A model generated the notes under the pieces. The model saw only the letters and a program-made list of their open reading frames with translations, did no database searches and was not told the DNA's origin. 64,000 nucleotides of DNA from Micrasema longulum (lineage: Eukaryota; Arthropoda; Insecta; Trichoptera; Brachycentridae). The stretch spans positions 248,001 to 312,000 of the forward strand of contig JAGVSM010001688.1 of NCBI GenBank assembly GCA_022494885.1, written 5' to 3'. Shown in pieces: positions 38,095-51,020 of the stretch; the first letter of the stretch is position 1; every line of letters begins with the position of its first letter. The position numbers and the translations under genes were made by a program.

Positions 38095-38165
38095 CAACTC
38101 GTTAAAAATGGCCAGCAAAATTGAAATGTTTGGGTCAATTATAAGAACGCTAATATTTCTTAAAA
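38095..38165 (+). mobile_element. SINE family C, body fragment
   Basis: AACTCGTTAAAAATGGCCAG and AATTATAAGAACGCTAAT match the family C body and end. Confidence 0.5.
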
Positions 38166-38257
38166 AAAAAAGTTAAAAGAAAATATGTCGAATACGGAAT
38201 CGATAATAACATATTATTGCATTAACTGGTTTTATGGTCTAGCCGGGATATGATCCG

Positions 38258-38621
38258 TTGGAAGATTATTCCGATTTGAGATTAGTTACTTACTGTTATT
38301 TAGAAACTGCTAATACGAGCGGACGTAAAATCGCTGAGAAACACGAAATTACTACACGACCTCAAAATCTCACCCGTAAGAAAATGAACACCGGACAACG
38401 TAAAGTGATAAGATCCTCAGTTAAAATTTGCAGTTCATACATTGAGTTCTATCATGTAGTCCAGTTCAGTGCCCGATGACTTTTTCGTTTTCGCAGTTAC
38501 TCTCTTTGTTATACTATTTATTCATCATGTAATAAATACGTTTGAAGCCAAAGTATCGTTTCTTCTGTTAACCTCCACCTGAGTAGGAGCTCCTATGCAT
38601 CTACCTGCATCCATTCCTACA
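38258..38621 (+). mobile_element. LTR-like fragment, same family as 25733-26817
   Basis: It shares GTAAAATCGCTGAGAAACAC, ACGACCTCAAAATCTCA, TTTATTCATCATGTAATAAA and the end CTTCTGTTAACCTCCACCTG...ATTCCTACA with the reverse copy at 26 kb. AATAAA lies at 38531-38536. No internal genes accompany it. Confidence 0.5.
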
Positions 38622-39875
38622 TTAGTGACCTCAACTAGGGTGACATTTTTACTATTTTGTTCTAGACTATTCTCATTGATAATTTCCATTAAATGTCGAG
38701 TTCACTGTATACACATATTTAAGATTGTAAAGATATTTTTTATGTTTTTGTTTTTTTGCAATATAGCCCACTTATTGATTCAAAAATTTACCTATCGGGT
38801 AACTTTTAGCCTTATACCCCCTCCCCTTCTTAAAACTTTTCAGGATCCTAGGCCATTCTGATGAGCATCAGTACTTATTTACTTAATGACAATGTATATA
38901 TATTTGATACAGCCCAAAAAAAGCGATACAATCGTTCTTACTCTTAGTTTACTAACTTAATTACTCCTTAACCCAAGTCTAGATATTAACGTTTGTGTAA
39001 ATCGTTTTAAAAATATCGTAAATATTCTCCAAGTGGAAGCACTATATTTTATTATAACGGTTTTTTATTTTGGAAAAACCTGCTTTTCCAACTTAGACTA
39101 AAAGGTTCTCGGCGTTATATTTTCATTCTGTTTTTGGAGAGGCACTTTGAAGAAACGGAAATTGCCGAAAAAATGGAATTGGTTAATGTGGGTGTGTAGG
39201 TAAAATAATAATAGCCCGAAGTTATGTTCCGATGATATATTTAAAAAAATATAATTAGTGTATGGATGTAATTTTTTTGTTTATTTAATAATTATGTGAT
39301 GTTCATAATCATTACCGTCGTTCTATTTCCGCTTTCCAGCTGGAACGCATAGCTTTTAAAAACAGTCTCCAAGTTTTTCTGTTGATAGTATACAGAGATT
39401 TTAAATTCTGTTAATGACATATTAATTATAAAGTAATAGGCATTTTAAAACAATTCATTATTTGACATTTAAAATATTATTTACAGTGTAAATCACTTTC
39501 CAAGGATATACAGGAGTTTGCCTCTTTTTTTAAAAGACGAAACGTGACCAATATATCTAAATATAGAATTTATTTATATATTTTACAAATTAAATGTTAT
39601 TACATTGTAAATCTTATTGCTCAAAAGAGTGAAAAAGTCCAAAAACCCGAAAACAGTACACAAAGTCTATTGAAAATTTAAAAAAATGTAACACAATCAA
39701 ATATGTGTTTACAGCAGCATTGTTTTAATCGTATCTGAAGAAACATTGTCTATCTCTTCCTGAAAATTTTATTTTTTCCTCTCTTTTTATTCACCTTTAC
39801 TATTGAGGATATTTTTAATTCTATTTTTAGTTTGTGTTTTATGTTTCTTTTTTCAGATACTAAAATTGTAATCTG
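38622..39875. other. AT-rich spacer
   Basis: No supported feature. The hydrophobic frame at 38595-38861 is AT-driven. Confidence 0.4.
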
Positions 39876-39879
39876 TGTA

Positions 39880-40040
39880 AAAGACGGATTGTGGCCCCGT
39901 GGAAACGGTTGTGGATTCTGGTTCAAAGCCCGCTCTACCCCAATATATTTCCCATTTTCAAACACGGTTAAATACGACTTAAAGAAAATGGTCACAAAAT
40001 TAAAATATTTGGATTAATCATGAGAACGCAATTATTTAAA
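39880..40040 (+). mobile_element. tRNA-derived SINE, family C
   Basis: It reads GGATTGTGGCCCCGTGGAAA, then GGTTCAAAGCCCGCTCTACC, and a body with AAAATGGTCACAAAATTAAA, ATCATGAGAACGCAATTATT. Confidence 0.65.
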
Positions 40041-40107
40041 AAAATAAAAATAAACAACACAATTGATTTTATTAGTAGGTTGAAAGAAATTGTCATTCAT
40101 TTGGTAA

Positions 40108-40150
40108 TAAGTCCTGATGATGAGGTTACCTCGAAACTGGTCGATGTATA
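40108..40150 (+). ncRNA. Hammerhead-ribozyme-like motif, copy 1
   Basis: GTCCTGATGA (40111-40120) is followed by a four-base-pair stem GAGG-TTA-CCTC and then GAAAC. That is the order CUGANGA, stem II, GAAA of the hammerhead core, with one extra U before stem II. A cleavage triplet and stem I or III could not be paired with confidence. It may be a relic. Confidence 0.35.
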
Positions 40151-40194
40151 ACTAAAAAATAGTATTTTATACAAATTTATAAACAAATAGTGTG

Positions 40195-40440
40195 TCTCCT
40201 TTTTCTAAATTTGTTGCAACAAAGAGGGAAACATTTTTGAAAAGGGAATATGGAAATCTAGGCATTTACAGGGTTTATCATGGCTGGTTAAGTAAGCACT
40301 TTACATACTGTGTAACATTTACCATTCTGCCCAAGTTTAAACATCCAACAAATTCAGATCTAAATAACCCTCTAGGGAGGAAATCTAGCCTGTCTGCAAA
40401 CATTTGAGCATACTTAAAACATTGTTTTCTTTTTTTTCTT
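40195..40440 (+). repeat. Foldback family Rep-F member
   Basis: It has TTCTAAATTTGTTGCAACAA, GGGAATATGGAAATCTAGGC and ACTGTGTAACATTTACCATT. It then carries TCTAGGGAGGAAATCTAGCC, so it holds both the dispersed-family segment and the segment that dominates the tandem array at 62-63 kb. Confidence 0.7.
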
Positions 40441-41080
40441 TATTTTGTAGAATAAGCTCCGCACCATTCAGAATTTCATGGGATCAATAAGATTAATTTA
40501 TCACAGTAATTAATATCACTAAGCAATATTAAAAGACTTATGGGTTTATTCTCCAAAAAAAAAAGTTATTCGAATTTTCAATAAACTAGAAAAACATAAA
40601 ATTATTTTTCAAAGGTCTTACCAGAATAATTTTTCTTATCTTATAATAAAGAAAAGATAAAGGTATCATTATTTCTCTTTCCGATATAAAATATCTATGT
40701 TTACGATGGGTTTTAGGATATCGAAGCAAATTTGCAAATTGAATTTTGAGAAACGTAATCTTCGTAAATGTGAGTGAATGGTCTTTAAATTACCGCAAAA
40801 TGAAAATAAAACCGGAATTGGTAAGTACAGGAAGAAACAACGAACGACGATCACAGCGGGATTTGAAAAATTTCGTCATGTCCACGCGGAAGTTGCGAAT
40901 CTGCAATTTTTGTAAATAGGTTTTTTCGACCAAGAAAATAATAATAATTGTAATATTGAAATGAACACGCACATTGCATAGCGGCAAATTCTTGAATTTA
41001 TATCTCCAATAGTTTCAAAGATGCTAACACTAATAAGATGTACTTATGATGAATATTAATAGAATTGAGAGTCAACATAT
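40441..41080. other. AT-rich spacer
   Basis: Nothing recognised. Confidence 0.4.
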
Positions 41081-41524
41081 TACAACAGAGGTGAAGAACA
41101 TTTTAGAGAATGTAATATAGAAGTCTAGGCATCTACAGGGCTTATGACCTGTAATTGGCTGGTTTAAGTGGACACTTTACACACTGTGTAACATTCACCA
41201 TTCTGCCCATATTCGAACATATATATTCCTTCAATTCTTTCATCTGTTTATGTTTGTGAAGTAAAAGAGCTGGAACCTTTTTTTATGCGGGTAAGATTCG
41301 TCTAATTATTTCACCTACATACTAGGCAACGCCTGAAAATCTTATTTTTTCAATTTCTATAGTTCTTCATGGACCAGGTGGATTTGGACTTTGGTGGACC
41401 AGGTGGATTTGGATTTTGGTGGACCAAGTGGCCGCATAAACCAGCTAATGACAGGTCATAAGCCCTGTAGATGCCTAGACTTCTATATTACATTCTCTAA
41501 AATGTTCTTTACCTCTGTTGTTTT
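41081..41524. mobile_element. Foldback element Rep-F, complete copy with long inverted repeats
   Basis: Both arms, about 85 bp, are nearly identical inverted copies. The left runs ACAACAGAGGTGAAGAACAT, AATATAGAAGTCTAGGCATC, TACAGGGCTTATGACCTGTA. The right carries the complements, ending ACCTCTGTTGT. The interior includes ACACTGTGTAACATTCACCA and, at 41372-41430, a short tandem repeat of TGGACCAGGTGGATTTGGA-type units. No ORF. Confidence 0.75.
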
Positions 41525-41624
41525 ATGTAAATATTAACAGCTCCCCCGGAAGTTGAATCCAGTCCTTGTCTACAAAAATTTGAACAAACTCAAAATATTG
41601 TTGAGAATTGAGAGCGTTAAAAAA

Positions 41625-42455
41625 ATCTTGAAACAAGTAGAATATAAATTTCATTAACATTTTCCAAATTAAACTGCTTTTTTAAAAAAAAAAACATTGA
41701 TTCATTAATACACAAGAGATATCTTTGATCAGATCTGGCTTTTTAAAATTGTAAATGATAAATTTGATTCCCTGAACTAATTAATCTATTTGCTTACCGT
41801 GTCCTCCCCTAACCCACTAGAATGTCTGACATTTTCTATATTCCTAACATTAAAATTAATAATCGGAAACATTCTACCATCCCCAGTATATGTGAAGCAT
41901 TTAATAAAATTTTAATAGTCTGGATATATTTTAAACTCTTTATTAGGGACAGAAGAGAACAAACAAGCTTGATTCAGTATAGACGTTTTGTCTTTTTTTA
42001 GTATGTATTTCTCGTCATTGGAAAGGGAATGATGATTATGATGATGAAATTATTATTAATTATTTTAATTAAATTTATATTTCGTTGTTGTTAATTAATA
42101 TGATATAACACGGGCACAGCCCAAAAAGTCAAAATATGTTGGTGCAAAATATGTATGCAAATGTAATTTGAAATAAATAAATCTATCGAAGGACCGTGCA
42201 TGCAGTTAATTGAATTTAATCGCTTTTTGAATTAACACAAACAAAAAGTGTGTTCATATTAGTTTATATTTTGATCAAGAACATATACTGTCTAAGTACC
42301 GATGAATGACCGTTTAAGGTTCAGCTTGTAGTGAAATCCACATTAAAATTTAATTATCCAAGCGTACAAAATAAAAGAAAACAATCAAAAACACGTTAAT
42401 TTTTCTACCTTTTTATTGAAATACGAGTATTACAATTATAATTAATATTACTCTA
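41625..42455. other. AT-rich spacer
   Basis: Nothing supported. Confidence 0.4.
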
Positions 42456-42461
42456 AAAAAA

Positions 42462-42871
42462 TAGCAGAATCACCAGTGAATGACCACTACTACCCCAGTA
42501 AAATAATACTCAGATTTGGTTACATCATAAAATTATAAAACACCTTAACACATTAGAATATGGATATATTCATAGAATTGCATAAGAAATAGCATCAAAT
42601 AAAACACTTACCACACCTTTCCTTATAAAAACACTATCAATCTCAGAACAATAACGGGAAGACGCAGTATTACCTTCTGACAACTTAGTTCAAAACTGAT
42701 AGATTTGTTTTTTACCAAAAGATGTGTCCGCCTACTGCTTTTATTATAGTTTCTAGTGTTAAAAGTTTTTTGACTGGACACATGTAGCAATTCTTATTAT
42801 ATTGTGTTTTATAAACCAATGTTCATTTCCTGGGGGGTGGTCATTTACTGGTGCTTTGACCCTAGTTACTT
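42462..42871. mobile_element. Inverted-repeat (MITE-like) element, about 410 bp
   Basis: The left arm CACCAGTGAATGACCACTAC and the right arm GGTGGTCATTTACTGGTG are inverted repeats of about 20 bp, with flanking partial matches. The interior is noncoding. Confidence 0.6.
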
Positions 42872-42879
42872 TGCTTTTT

Positions 42880-43690
42880 TAAATGTACAAGTTTTATGTT
42901 AAAAACGTCTCATCATCATATCGTTCTGAACATATAAAATATTATCAAATTTGAAGTAGTTTTAACACATTAGAACAAGTAAGTAAGAGAGTTTTTCGCT
43001 CTCCCGTAAAGTTGACTTTTTGCAGATTTGCGACATTCGCGCGAACCCGACGATTTCATTTAGGGAACACCATGTCGTGTATAAGGGCTGGCAGAATAAA
43101 ATCGCTCCAATCAGATAGAAAATTCTATTAGAGTGGATCGAGCAAACATTGTTCCTGCAAATTCGTGCTCATGTAAATGTCCAACTTCACGTTGTGCTGT
43201 ATGTAGGTACATGTAGAGAGAGTGACGTAGAACATTGTAACAAGCCTGAATCAGTTTAAAATGGGGTAAAGGCTGTTGTGCACAAGTTGCTTACATCTAA
43301 AGGTAATAATTAAAAACGGAATAATTTAATAAAATTGAATTAACATTTTTTTGCCCATAACTCCCACCAAAGCAAATATTGAAGTCGAGTGATTTTTTAT
43401 TTTCTTATTTGTTAAAAGATTATTAAATTTATTTTTATTTTTATACATCGTATTCTCATCGCTGTGATTTATTAATTTTTTCTTAATTTTGAAATTACTC
43501 CGCCGTGACGCTACTAGTTCACGTTGGTGAGTTGTAGTGACATGTAAAAGAAAGGCCTGGCTATCGAAATATACTAAACGTTAAAAAAATGGCTTCCCGG
43601 AAACTGGATATCTATCACAATACACGTCAACGCTGTAATTGATTGGTTGATTTAGAAGAATTCGAGACGTCATTTAAAGTAGTTAATTTT
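42880..43690. other. Spacer without recognised features
   Basis: Mixed composition at 43000-43270 and otherwise AT-rich. No gene is supported. Confidence 0.4.
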
Positions 43691-43694
43691 GTAA

Positions 43695-43815
43695 CTATGG
43701 TGAAGGTGTATAGTGGATTTTGCACATGAGTTTAATTGGTGTCCTGACGAAGAGACGGGTACGTCTCAAAACCGGTAGACATGGAAAAGTCGGTAAGTGG
43801 TATTTAATAATATTT
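43695..43815 (+). ncRNA. Hammerhead-ribozyme-like repeat, copy 2
   Basis: CTGACGA (43744-43750), stem GAGAC-GGGTAC-GTCTC, then AAAA where the core needs GAAA, then ACCGG...TCGGT, which can pair as a third stem. The flanks (GGTGTATAGTGG, AAAGTCGGTAA, ATTTAATAA) are shared with 60330-60460, so this is a dispersed repeat. The G-to-A change would disable catalysis. Confidence 0.35.
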
Positions 43816-43819
43816 CTTT

Positions 43820-44780
43820 AATTTTTATTAAAACCATTTTTGTTAACTTTTTCATACACTTTCGAGAAATTAGTGGTAGACTAATGATGGTATTTCCATT
43901 TTTATTCTACCACTATGCCTAGGTGAAACTTATACCAGGTTTATAAGTAAACTTCATTGAGTATACGCTTCTGGTGTCCATTCGGGTCAACGTATTTCCA
44001 CTTTGACTTTTAACAATTATGTACAATACAGAATAAAATTATGATATGTATATCTATATAAACAGAATGAGGAGTGATATACTGGAGTCCACAGCATCCC
44101 AGGAATTGCCTTCCGGACTTCACCCACATGGAAGACTCCCTAACCAATGAAAGATAGTTGGGCCTTATCACCTCAGACTAAGGAGTCTGAGAAGAACAGA
44201 TCGGAAGATTTACAAAAAGATGATGAAGAAGCAAAATACAATATCTGTTATATGAAATAACAAAAGAACCGAAAAAAATAAGATAAGAATTTGAGTGCGT
44301 AAGGCCCTATTTTTGTTTCTAGATTGGCACATATATTTATAAAATAATCCGTACATTTTCGGCCATCTTAGACGCGTAGTTGGTATTTGACAAACTACGA
44401 GTAATAAGAGGCGTTTTGGAGTGATCGGCGAATTTTTAAGATAATTCTTGAGCAAAAACGACGGACAGCAGCTCAAGCCTCACGGCTTGTTAGCAACTTT
44501 TTGTCAAAAATTAAGACAGCATTGATGATCAGCCACCGCATTCAACGACCTTTTTTTTTGTTTCCGAAGATGAAGAAGACTATGAAAGGACGACTTTCAG
44601 GTCAAGAAGAAAAAAGATATCCAGTGGAGATGAGTCCGCTTCGTGTTGTAATAGTTTGTTGTTTCCGCCCATCATGCTGGAGGTCCTAGGTTTGATAATA
44701 GTTAAGGGCGTTGGTTTCAATCATTTATAAATTATGAGTATTTCATCAAATTCATGAAACTTTATAAGCAACTACCGGAC
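43820..44780. other. Spacer without recognised features
   Basis: It includes SINE-like words at about 44668-44695 (CCCATCATGCTGGAGGTCCT). Otherwise nothing is supported. Confidence 0.35.
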
Positions 44781-45420
44781 CCGACAGACGTTGTCCTGCC
44801 CGAACGTTGGCAAAGTACTTTTCATTGATAAGTAGGTACCTAACTACTTGTTTGTGATTAAATTTCAAAACTTAAAATTGATAAAATTAAAATATTTCAT
44901 TTTAGTATATACCAAGGTACTTGTTTATGGTTGAATTCCAAAACATAAAATGAATGTTTTTTCGAATATAGCATTCTTTTTGCAAACGTCAAACTCCGGT
45001 CGTCTCACCAACAAAGGTGTGTACTTATGTCGGAAAACGATTTTTTTAAAAATATTGAATTTAATATTATTTTAGTGTTATCAAAAAGCCAATTAAAAGA
45101 AATAAATGGGTAAAAAATATTAGGAATTTAAGGAAAAAATCGGATTGAGATCCACAAAAAACAAATACTGTTTGTAAACATTCAAAAACATTTTTTTTTT
45201 ATACACAAAAAACAATATCTTTCCATTTTTTAGCAAATGCATTCTCCTCGAATGCAACCCTGGTACATCGACGAATAAAACGTTTATGCTCCTAACTTCT
45301 TTTTTACATATTCGATTGAAGATTTTAATATCTACAAACACGTACAGTGCAAAGATCTATATTTCTCTGAAAACCGCACGTAAATCGGTTAAGCCGCTTA
45401 CAGAGGAATTATATATATAA
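44781..45420 (+). repeat. Probable interspersed repeat
   Basis: The phrases CCCGACAGACGTTGTCCTGC at about 44783 and CGCACGTAAATCGGTTAAGC at about 45376 are ones I recall as recurring in dispersed elements of Lepidoptera. The class is not determined here. Confidence 0.35.
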
Positions 45421-46175
45421 AGATTGAAGATAACTCAGTTAAATTTTTATCGTAATATGGGCCTTGAACGCATTAATTACACATTTGTACTTAAATATTT
45501 GTTTCTATAAAATTTTGGAAGACAGTTTAAGACCCTTTTCTTACATCTACCGATCTTATGTAAAATTAATTGAATAGATTTGTGTTTTATGACGTTCATA
45601 TGCATTAAGCACCAACCCTACAATAGAGGTGCAGCTCCCTACCTGATGTTACTTGACTTGGTCTTGTTCTCTTTAGCCTCCCTTGGAGGGTAGGTAGGCA
45701 CCTACCCCATTCATTTAATACAGACTATGAAATTGGTTTTATCCAATTCGTCTGAATCTTAAAAGCTATTTGCCAGAGGTCTCTGGGGAGGCCTCGCGCC
45801 GTATCTGATATTGTACTGCGCATCTTTCGCGAATCTTCTAGAGCGGGGAAGTCGTAACGAATCGCGATTTTTGTTTTAATCGTCTAGTTAACAATTAATT
45901 GAAACCGGAAAATATACTTTCATTAAGTTCAGCATCGTTACGCGCCGCGCGATGTAGACATTACTAAAGGGATATTGGATAATTAGAATTTAACAAAAAC
46001 ATATTTATGAACGATAAGATTTCGGAACTATTTTAATTTGGAACAAAATTATAAGTTTATCAAGATAAGCACGATGAAATTGTAGACGAAGAATTAAAAC
46101 TTGAAAAAAACTGTAGTAAACATAAACATAATACGAGAATATCAGAAAAATATCATATACAACCTTCTAAAACGA
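45421..46175. other. Spacer with a GC-richer core
   Basis: 45640-45960 is more complex (GGGGAGGCCTCGCGCCGTAT) but shows no frame or repeat that I can name. Confidence 0.35.
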
Positions 46176-46179
46176 AAAA

Positions 46180-46330
46180 AGGACAATCGAGACTAATAAA
46201 CCATGGACCGAACATTATACAATAAACTACTAGACAAAACTAAACAAAAGACTCAGACAACCTTTACAAAAGATGTTAAAAATATTATTATTAACAGTAG
46301 AATGTGAATTTTAAAATAAAAATATTTTGT
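46180..46330 (+). mobile_element. LINE family K 3' end
   Basis: AATCGAGACTAATAAACCAT, TACAATAAACTACTAGACAA and AAAGATGTTAAAAATATTAT match the minus-strand fragment at 28325-29160. Confidence 0.55.
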
Positions 46331-47154
46331 TAAATGCATGTAACCCGTAAGAGTTTATCAATGAAAAAAATAAATAAAAAAAATATTAAGAATAAAATGA
46401 AACAAAATATTTTCAATATTACATTAAAATTATTGTTTCGTAGGCAGATTGTGAGATTTAAAAATACTTTTAAAATATTTTACCTGCTGTCAACTCTAGG
46501 AGTACTTTATTGTTTCATTGCTCCAGTACTTCTTCCAACCAACAAAACAATTCATTAATACCGAGACTGCATAGGTTAGGTAACACTAATGGGACGGCTG
46601 CAGACATTCTGTCCAATTCTTTACCATCTTATAAGTCCACAATATTAAGTTTATTTATAGCTGCTCGTCAAACGATTATTGACAATTCAATTTCATAAAT
46701 TAAAAAAAAATACTTACTTGTTTATTTTTATTACCATATACTTGTTTTTTATTTTTTACTATTATATCAAATTGCACTGTAGTATTGGCAAATACGCATT
46801 TCATAGATACATATTTTTATTTCTTATTTTTTCGTGATAATATATGCTTGCTTGTTTATTAATTTAACTTAAAAATGTCTTTCTTGCTTACCGTAACACT
46901 TTATTTATTGTTTGCTTTACAGAATTTATTTCATAAGCTTATATCTTTGCATTTTTTGTTTATATGCTTACTGTTTTTTCTTGCATACCTTTGTTATTAT
47001 TGTTTTTTTTACTTTGTAAAACTTTTTGTATCCTTTTTAACTAATTTCACACATTTTTTCTGTATATTCTGTGTTTATTATTTAGTATGTTAGCATGTCT
47101 TTCATTTTTATTTTTTGTAAATGCCTTTTGGGCGTTAATGAACAAAATAAATAA

Positions 47155-47225
47155 ATATGTATGCAAAGATATAGTGATGTGGCGTTCTATTCTTTCTGCC
47201 TATCCTTACGGAGAAACGGCGTGAT
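47155..47225 (+). mobile_element. LINE family G 3' terminal fragment
   Basis: GTGGCGTTCTATTCTTTCTG, then CCTATCCTTACGGAGAAACG and GCGTGATG, match the last codons of the copies at 20.4 and 57.1 kb. Confidence 0.65.
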
Positions 47226-48495
47226 GATTTGTTTGTAAAAACATAGGTTTATTTTTGGTAACTAAGCACTAAACAAAAAAAGAATGCGCAGACAAAACTC
47301 TGAGGGTGAAAATTACATTTAAATCTCATCTCAAGTTGAGGACAATAGGATGTAATTATCTCACCATGAGTTTTGTGTCTAAATACGGACATAAATCAAA
47401 GTAATAATTACGTCATGTGTTCAAAATATCGAATCGACAAAGGCGAATATCGATTATCGGTTTTCGCCTCCCTACTACAATCACATCCCTTTACAAAACG
47501 CGCTTACAACTTTTATGGCAGCAATTATATTTCCGTTATTTTGCTTTTGACTTATAAATACAACCACTAACGAAATCAAGATGTTTGCTCTGTTTATGCC
47601 TTTTGCCGGCGGCCAGAGTTATTGTTATTTTATGTATGGGCCAAGTATAGGCTTGAACGGGCTCGAAACAAGCTCGAAACTCTTTCCCGCGATTCCGATG
47701 AATTATTTCCCTCCAAAAGTTAAATCGGGAATCGAAGATAAGATGGCGGAATAAAATAAATGTCTTTACAGGGATGAATCTTAAACTCCGAAAAATCTCT
47801 GCACAACGTTCTTTTAACAAAAAATAAAACATAAAAAGAAAATAAATATTCACGAGAAAAAATAATTGAATCAGTGCGTGCCTGAGTCGACTAAAAAAAT
47901 ATTTACACGAACGTATGTGAATAATACATAATATTAATAACGTAAAAAATAAAATGCTAAATTATTGGAGTGAAAAAAAAAAATTGTAATAAAATATCTG
48001 TATTAAAATATTTCGTTAAAATACCTTCTGTTATTTACATTGTTGATTTTTTGATAAAGTAATATAAAATGTAAGTACGAGTACAAGGCTGGTTGATTTG
48101 GTTTTAGTGTTGCAAGTTATATAAATCAAATCTGATTCCATTTATCAACTCGTAACATATAAATATGTATAATAATATGTATATTTTAGTAAGTTTTCAC
48201 TCTTAATGTTTTGTAAAAGATGATTAATGCCATTCATGTAGAAAAAAAACATTTCTTTTCTCTTCCTTAATCTATCCTCTTTTTTTCTCTTATTGTTCTA
48301 TTTTTCCATTGAAGACTAGTATCGATATAAATTTATTTACATACATAGTGCATTTGTTCTTTGTAAGTATATTTTCCAGAAAGAGTGCACAGAAAAATTG
48401 GCTTGCTCACAGTTAAGCAGCAAATTAAATATAATGTGGCAATTTTTATACATAAAATAATTAAGGGGATGAATAAAATAAAAACAATGATAAAA
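47226..48495. other. Spacer, partly of higher complexity
   Basis: 47400-47800 has mixed composition (ACTTATAAATACAACC, GCCGGCGGCCAGAG) without an assignable frame. 47880-48490 is AT-rich. Confidence 0.35.
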
Positions 48496-48499
48496 TTTA

Positions 48500-48760
48500 A
48501 CCAAAAATGTTATACATATGAAGATTACCAATGAGGAGAAAAACAGAATATCAAAATTCATTGTACAAGGGATTGAAGCAGTACAATGAGTTACCTGAAG
48601 AAATAAAGGAGATAGAAAAGATTGAAATATTTAAAATTAATTAAAAAAGATACGTTATTGAGAAATTTTGATAAAAAAAAATTGTAATGTTATTAAAAGT
48701 TTATATCAGTTCTTAAGATGTTATGAACTAACTTAATAAAGCATTAATAAATAAATACGT
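48500..48760 (+). mobile_element. LINE 3' end, degenerate
   Basis: A frame near 48530 reads RRKTEYQNSLYKGLKQYNEL, then PEEIKEIEKIEIFK, a common C-terminal pattern of insect LINEs. It ends with an AATAAATAAATA tail. Confidence 0.55.
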
Positions 48761-49268
48761 TTTGAAATGAATATCATATAAATAACAACTTTTATTTTAT
48801 CGGTCTGTTAGAACAAATTCCCATTTGACAATAACCTTGCCGATATACAAATATGTACGAGTATCTACAAAAAGTTACATAAATAATAAAAATAATAATA
48901 TATAGATAACCGAAACTTTAGTTGATGTGTGCGAGATTCATAATACGGATGTTTAACCGTTGAATGTCACACAGAGTCTAAAATCTAGGTAATCAGTCAA
49001 ATGACAGATTGCCTAGTATATTATAATGATTTAATTATGTTATAAAATCCATCTATGTTGCGGAAAAGTACATAAAACCCAGGGGTTGTTTATAAACATT
49101 TGAACATACACAAAATATTATTGATATGTGGTTCATTTATTATGAAAAAAGTTTTATTGCATCTAATAAAGTTGATAACAAAAGAAAAAAAATTAGGTTG
49201 AATTGGTTTTCGAGTACGGATCTGTGCCATTTTTTTAACAAGACGAACAAGGCCAAAACTAATATTAT

Positions 49269-49380
49269 AATTCTCTGTTGATAAGGTAAAGGGAGATAAG
49301 TCAACGAATATATGATAAAATATTGGTATATTCTAATACATTCGTTGACTTATCTCTCTTTACCTTACCAACACAGAATT
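49269..49380. repeat. Hairpin-forming inverted repeat
   Basis: GTAAAGGGAGATAAGTCAAC (49285-49304) pairs with GTTGACTTATCTCTCTTTAC, and pairing extends through TTCTCTGTTG/AACACAGAA. Total arms are about 40 bp with a loop of about 30. Either a small MITE or a hairpin RNA. Confidence 0.7.
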
Positions 49381-49859
49381 TATATATCAGTGTTTCATGT
49401 TTCAAATTTAATGAATAATGATTTTCGAAACAATTGGTAAAATAAATTACTTTTTGTTAGTTCAGAAAGCCAACGAATTGTATTTATTATTTCCGGACTA
49501 CGTTTTCAATTGTTTTTCATGTCTTTTTTTTTACACCAAACCATAGGCTTACAAAAGCTCTTATGGGTTGGCATTAAATATTTATAAAACACCGTCTAAA
49601 CTTTACCTAAACTATTTCAGAAGGTATGGTAATAGCATTATCTAGGCAGAAATGGCAAGTGTGAGGAGTGATAACGACGTTTGCGTTATGAATTCATGTT
49701 TTTTTAAAGTTTCTCTTTTTTAGAGTTCTTCTCACTAGGATAACTCTTCATTATTCTCAGATAAATGTATATTCTTACTGATCAGTTTTGAAGATACACA
49801 AAAGTGATGGTCACTGCTTATCGGGGAATTTAGTTTTAGTCTATTTTTTTTAATTGTTA

Positions 49860-50573
49860 GGTTGAAAAATAAGTTCGTGGCGTTTTTATCAAAGAGTTTT
49901 GTTTAAACAAAATACAATAAATATAACACTGAATCAATCAATAATATATTCGCTACTGTTCCCGACTTGCTGTTTTGACCAATTGGTAGATTTTGTTCTG
50001 CCAAAAAGTGTCAAAGAAGTTGAGCCAGTTGTTGAGATCCTCTTCGTTGTTGAAGGTAATGCCTCTCGTTCGGTTCGACATTGAGCGAAGCAGGTGGTAA
50101 TCGCTTAGCGCAAGATCCGGAGAGTATGACGGATGCTGAAGAACCTTCCTCTTGGAGTGCAGCTTTGATGACATGTGCAACATGTGGCCTGGCGTTGTCA
50201 TGAAAGAAAATAGTTTGGCCTTGTCAATCGGGTCTCTTCAGCTGAATTGCCTCATTTACGCGGCGCGGTTGGGCTATACAAAGTTCCTTGTTGACAGTAC
50301 TGATTCTCTCAAGCATCTCCCAATGCAACATACTAGTCCAGTTCCACCAAACGCAGATCATGGTCTTCTTTGGGTGGAGGTATTGCTTAATTCTAGGCTT
50401 CTGCGTATTTCTAAAAAAAAATATATTCAAAACATTAATTGGCACAGTTTTGTATAGCAGAAAAAACCTCTCTCGAATAAATATAAACACAAAACACTAA
50501 ACAAATGCCAAACAGCAAACAAATCGTATTAGAACAAACGAAAACAAAAACGCTACGAACTTATTCCTCAACC
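49860..50573 (-). pseudogene. Mariner-family transposon relic
   Basis: Terminal inverted repeats GGTTGAAAAATAAGTTCGTG and, in reverse, GGTTGAGGAATAAGTTCGTA bound 714 bp. TA precedes the left end; the right flank reads CA. The minus strand encodes LHPKKTMICVWWNWT, INKEL-like and EAIQLKRPD blocks. Then, in shifted frames, it encodes FFHDNARPHVAHV and SYSPDLALSDYHLLRSMSN, the second and third acidic regions of the DD34D catalytic domain. A mariner is about 1.3 kb, so the N-terminal DNA-binding part is deleted. Frameshifts also break the rest. Confidence 0.85.
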
Positions 50574-50758
50574 CAAAATAACAAATTTCTAATAAATCTC
50601 AATAACAGGCATTTCATGCGATTGATGTAAAATATAATCAATATCTAAATATAAAAACTACAATCAATAACAAAATGATTAATTAATTATAGTTTTTAGA
50701 AACGAAACTGATTACTGTATAAAAAAAAAAACTAAGTAAATTAAAATAATCTATTATT

Positions 50759-51020
50759 CATCATCATTCTCTTTTTCGCACCTAATGGTGCATAGGGCAC
50801 CGTATTCGCAAACCAGTTGCAGCGTATTTTGATCATTTTTGTTACATGAGGGTAATATGATCAGTCTTAAACTTCAGATGCCAGTCCCAGGACTATGACG
50901 TATTCTAGTGTAACAACACATTTTTGAAATAAATGTTTCTTGTCAACCATGTCGGGAATCGAACCTGAGACCTCTTGTATGGTAGGTTAATGCGCTGACC
51001 ACTGCACCACGAGGCTGACC
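50759..51020 (-). mobile_element. tRNA-derived SINE, family A, full length
   Basis: In reverse: GGTCAGCCTCGTGGTGCAGT (head, A box), GGTTCGATTCCCGACATGGT (B box), body and TGATGATGA-type end. A 7-bp duplication TATTATT (50752-50758 and 51021-51027) flanks it. Length about 262 bp. Confidence 0.85.
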
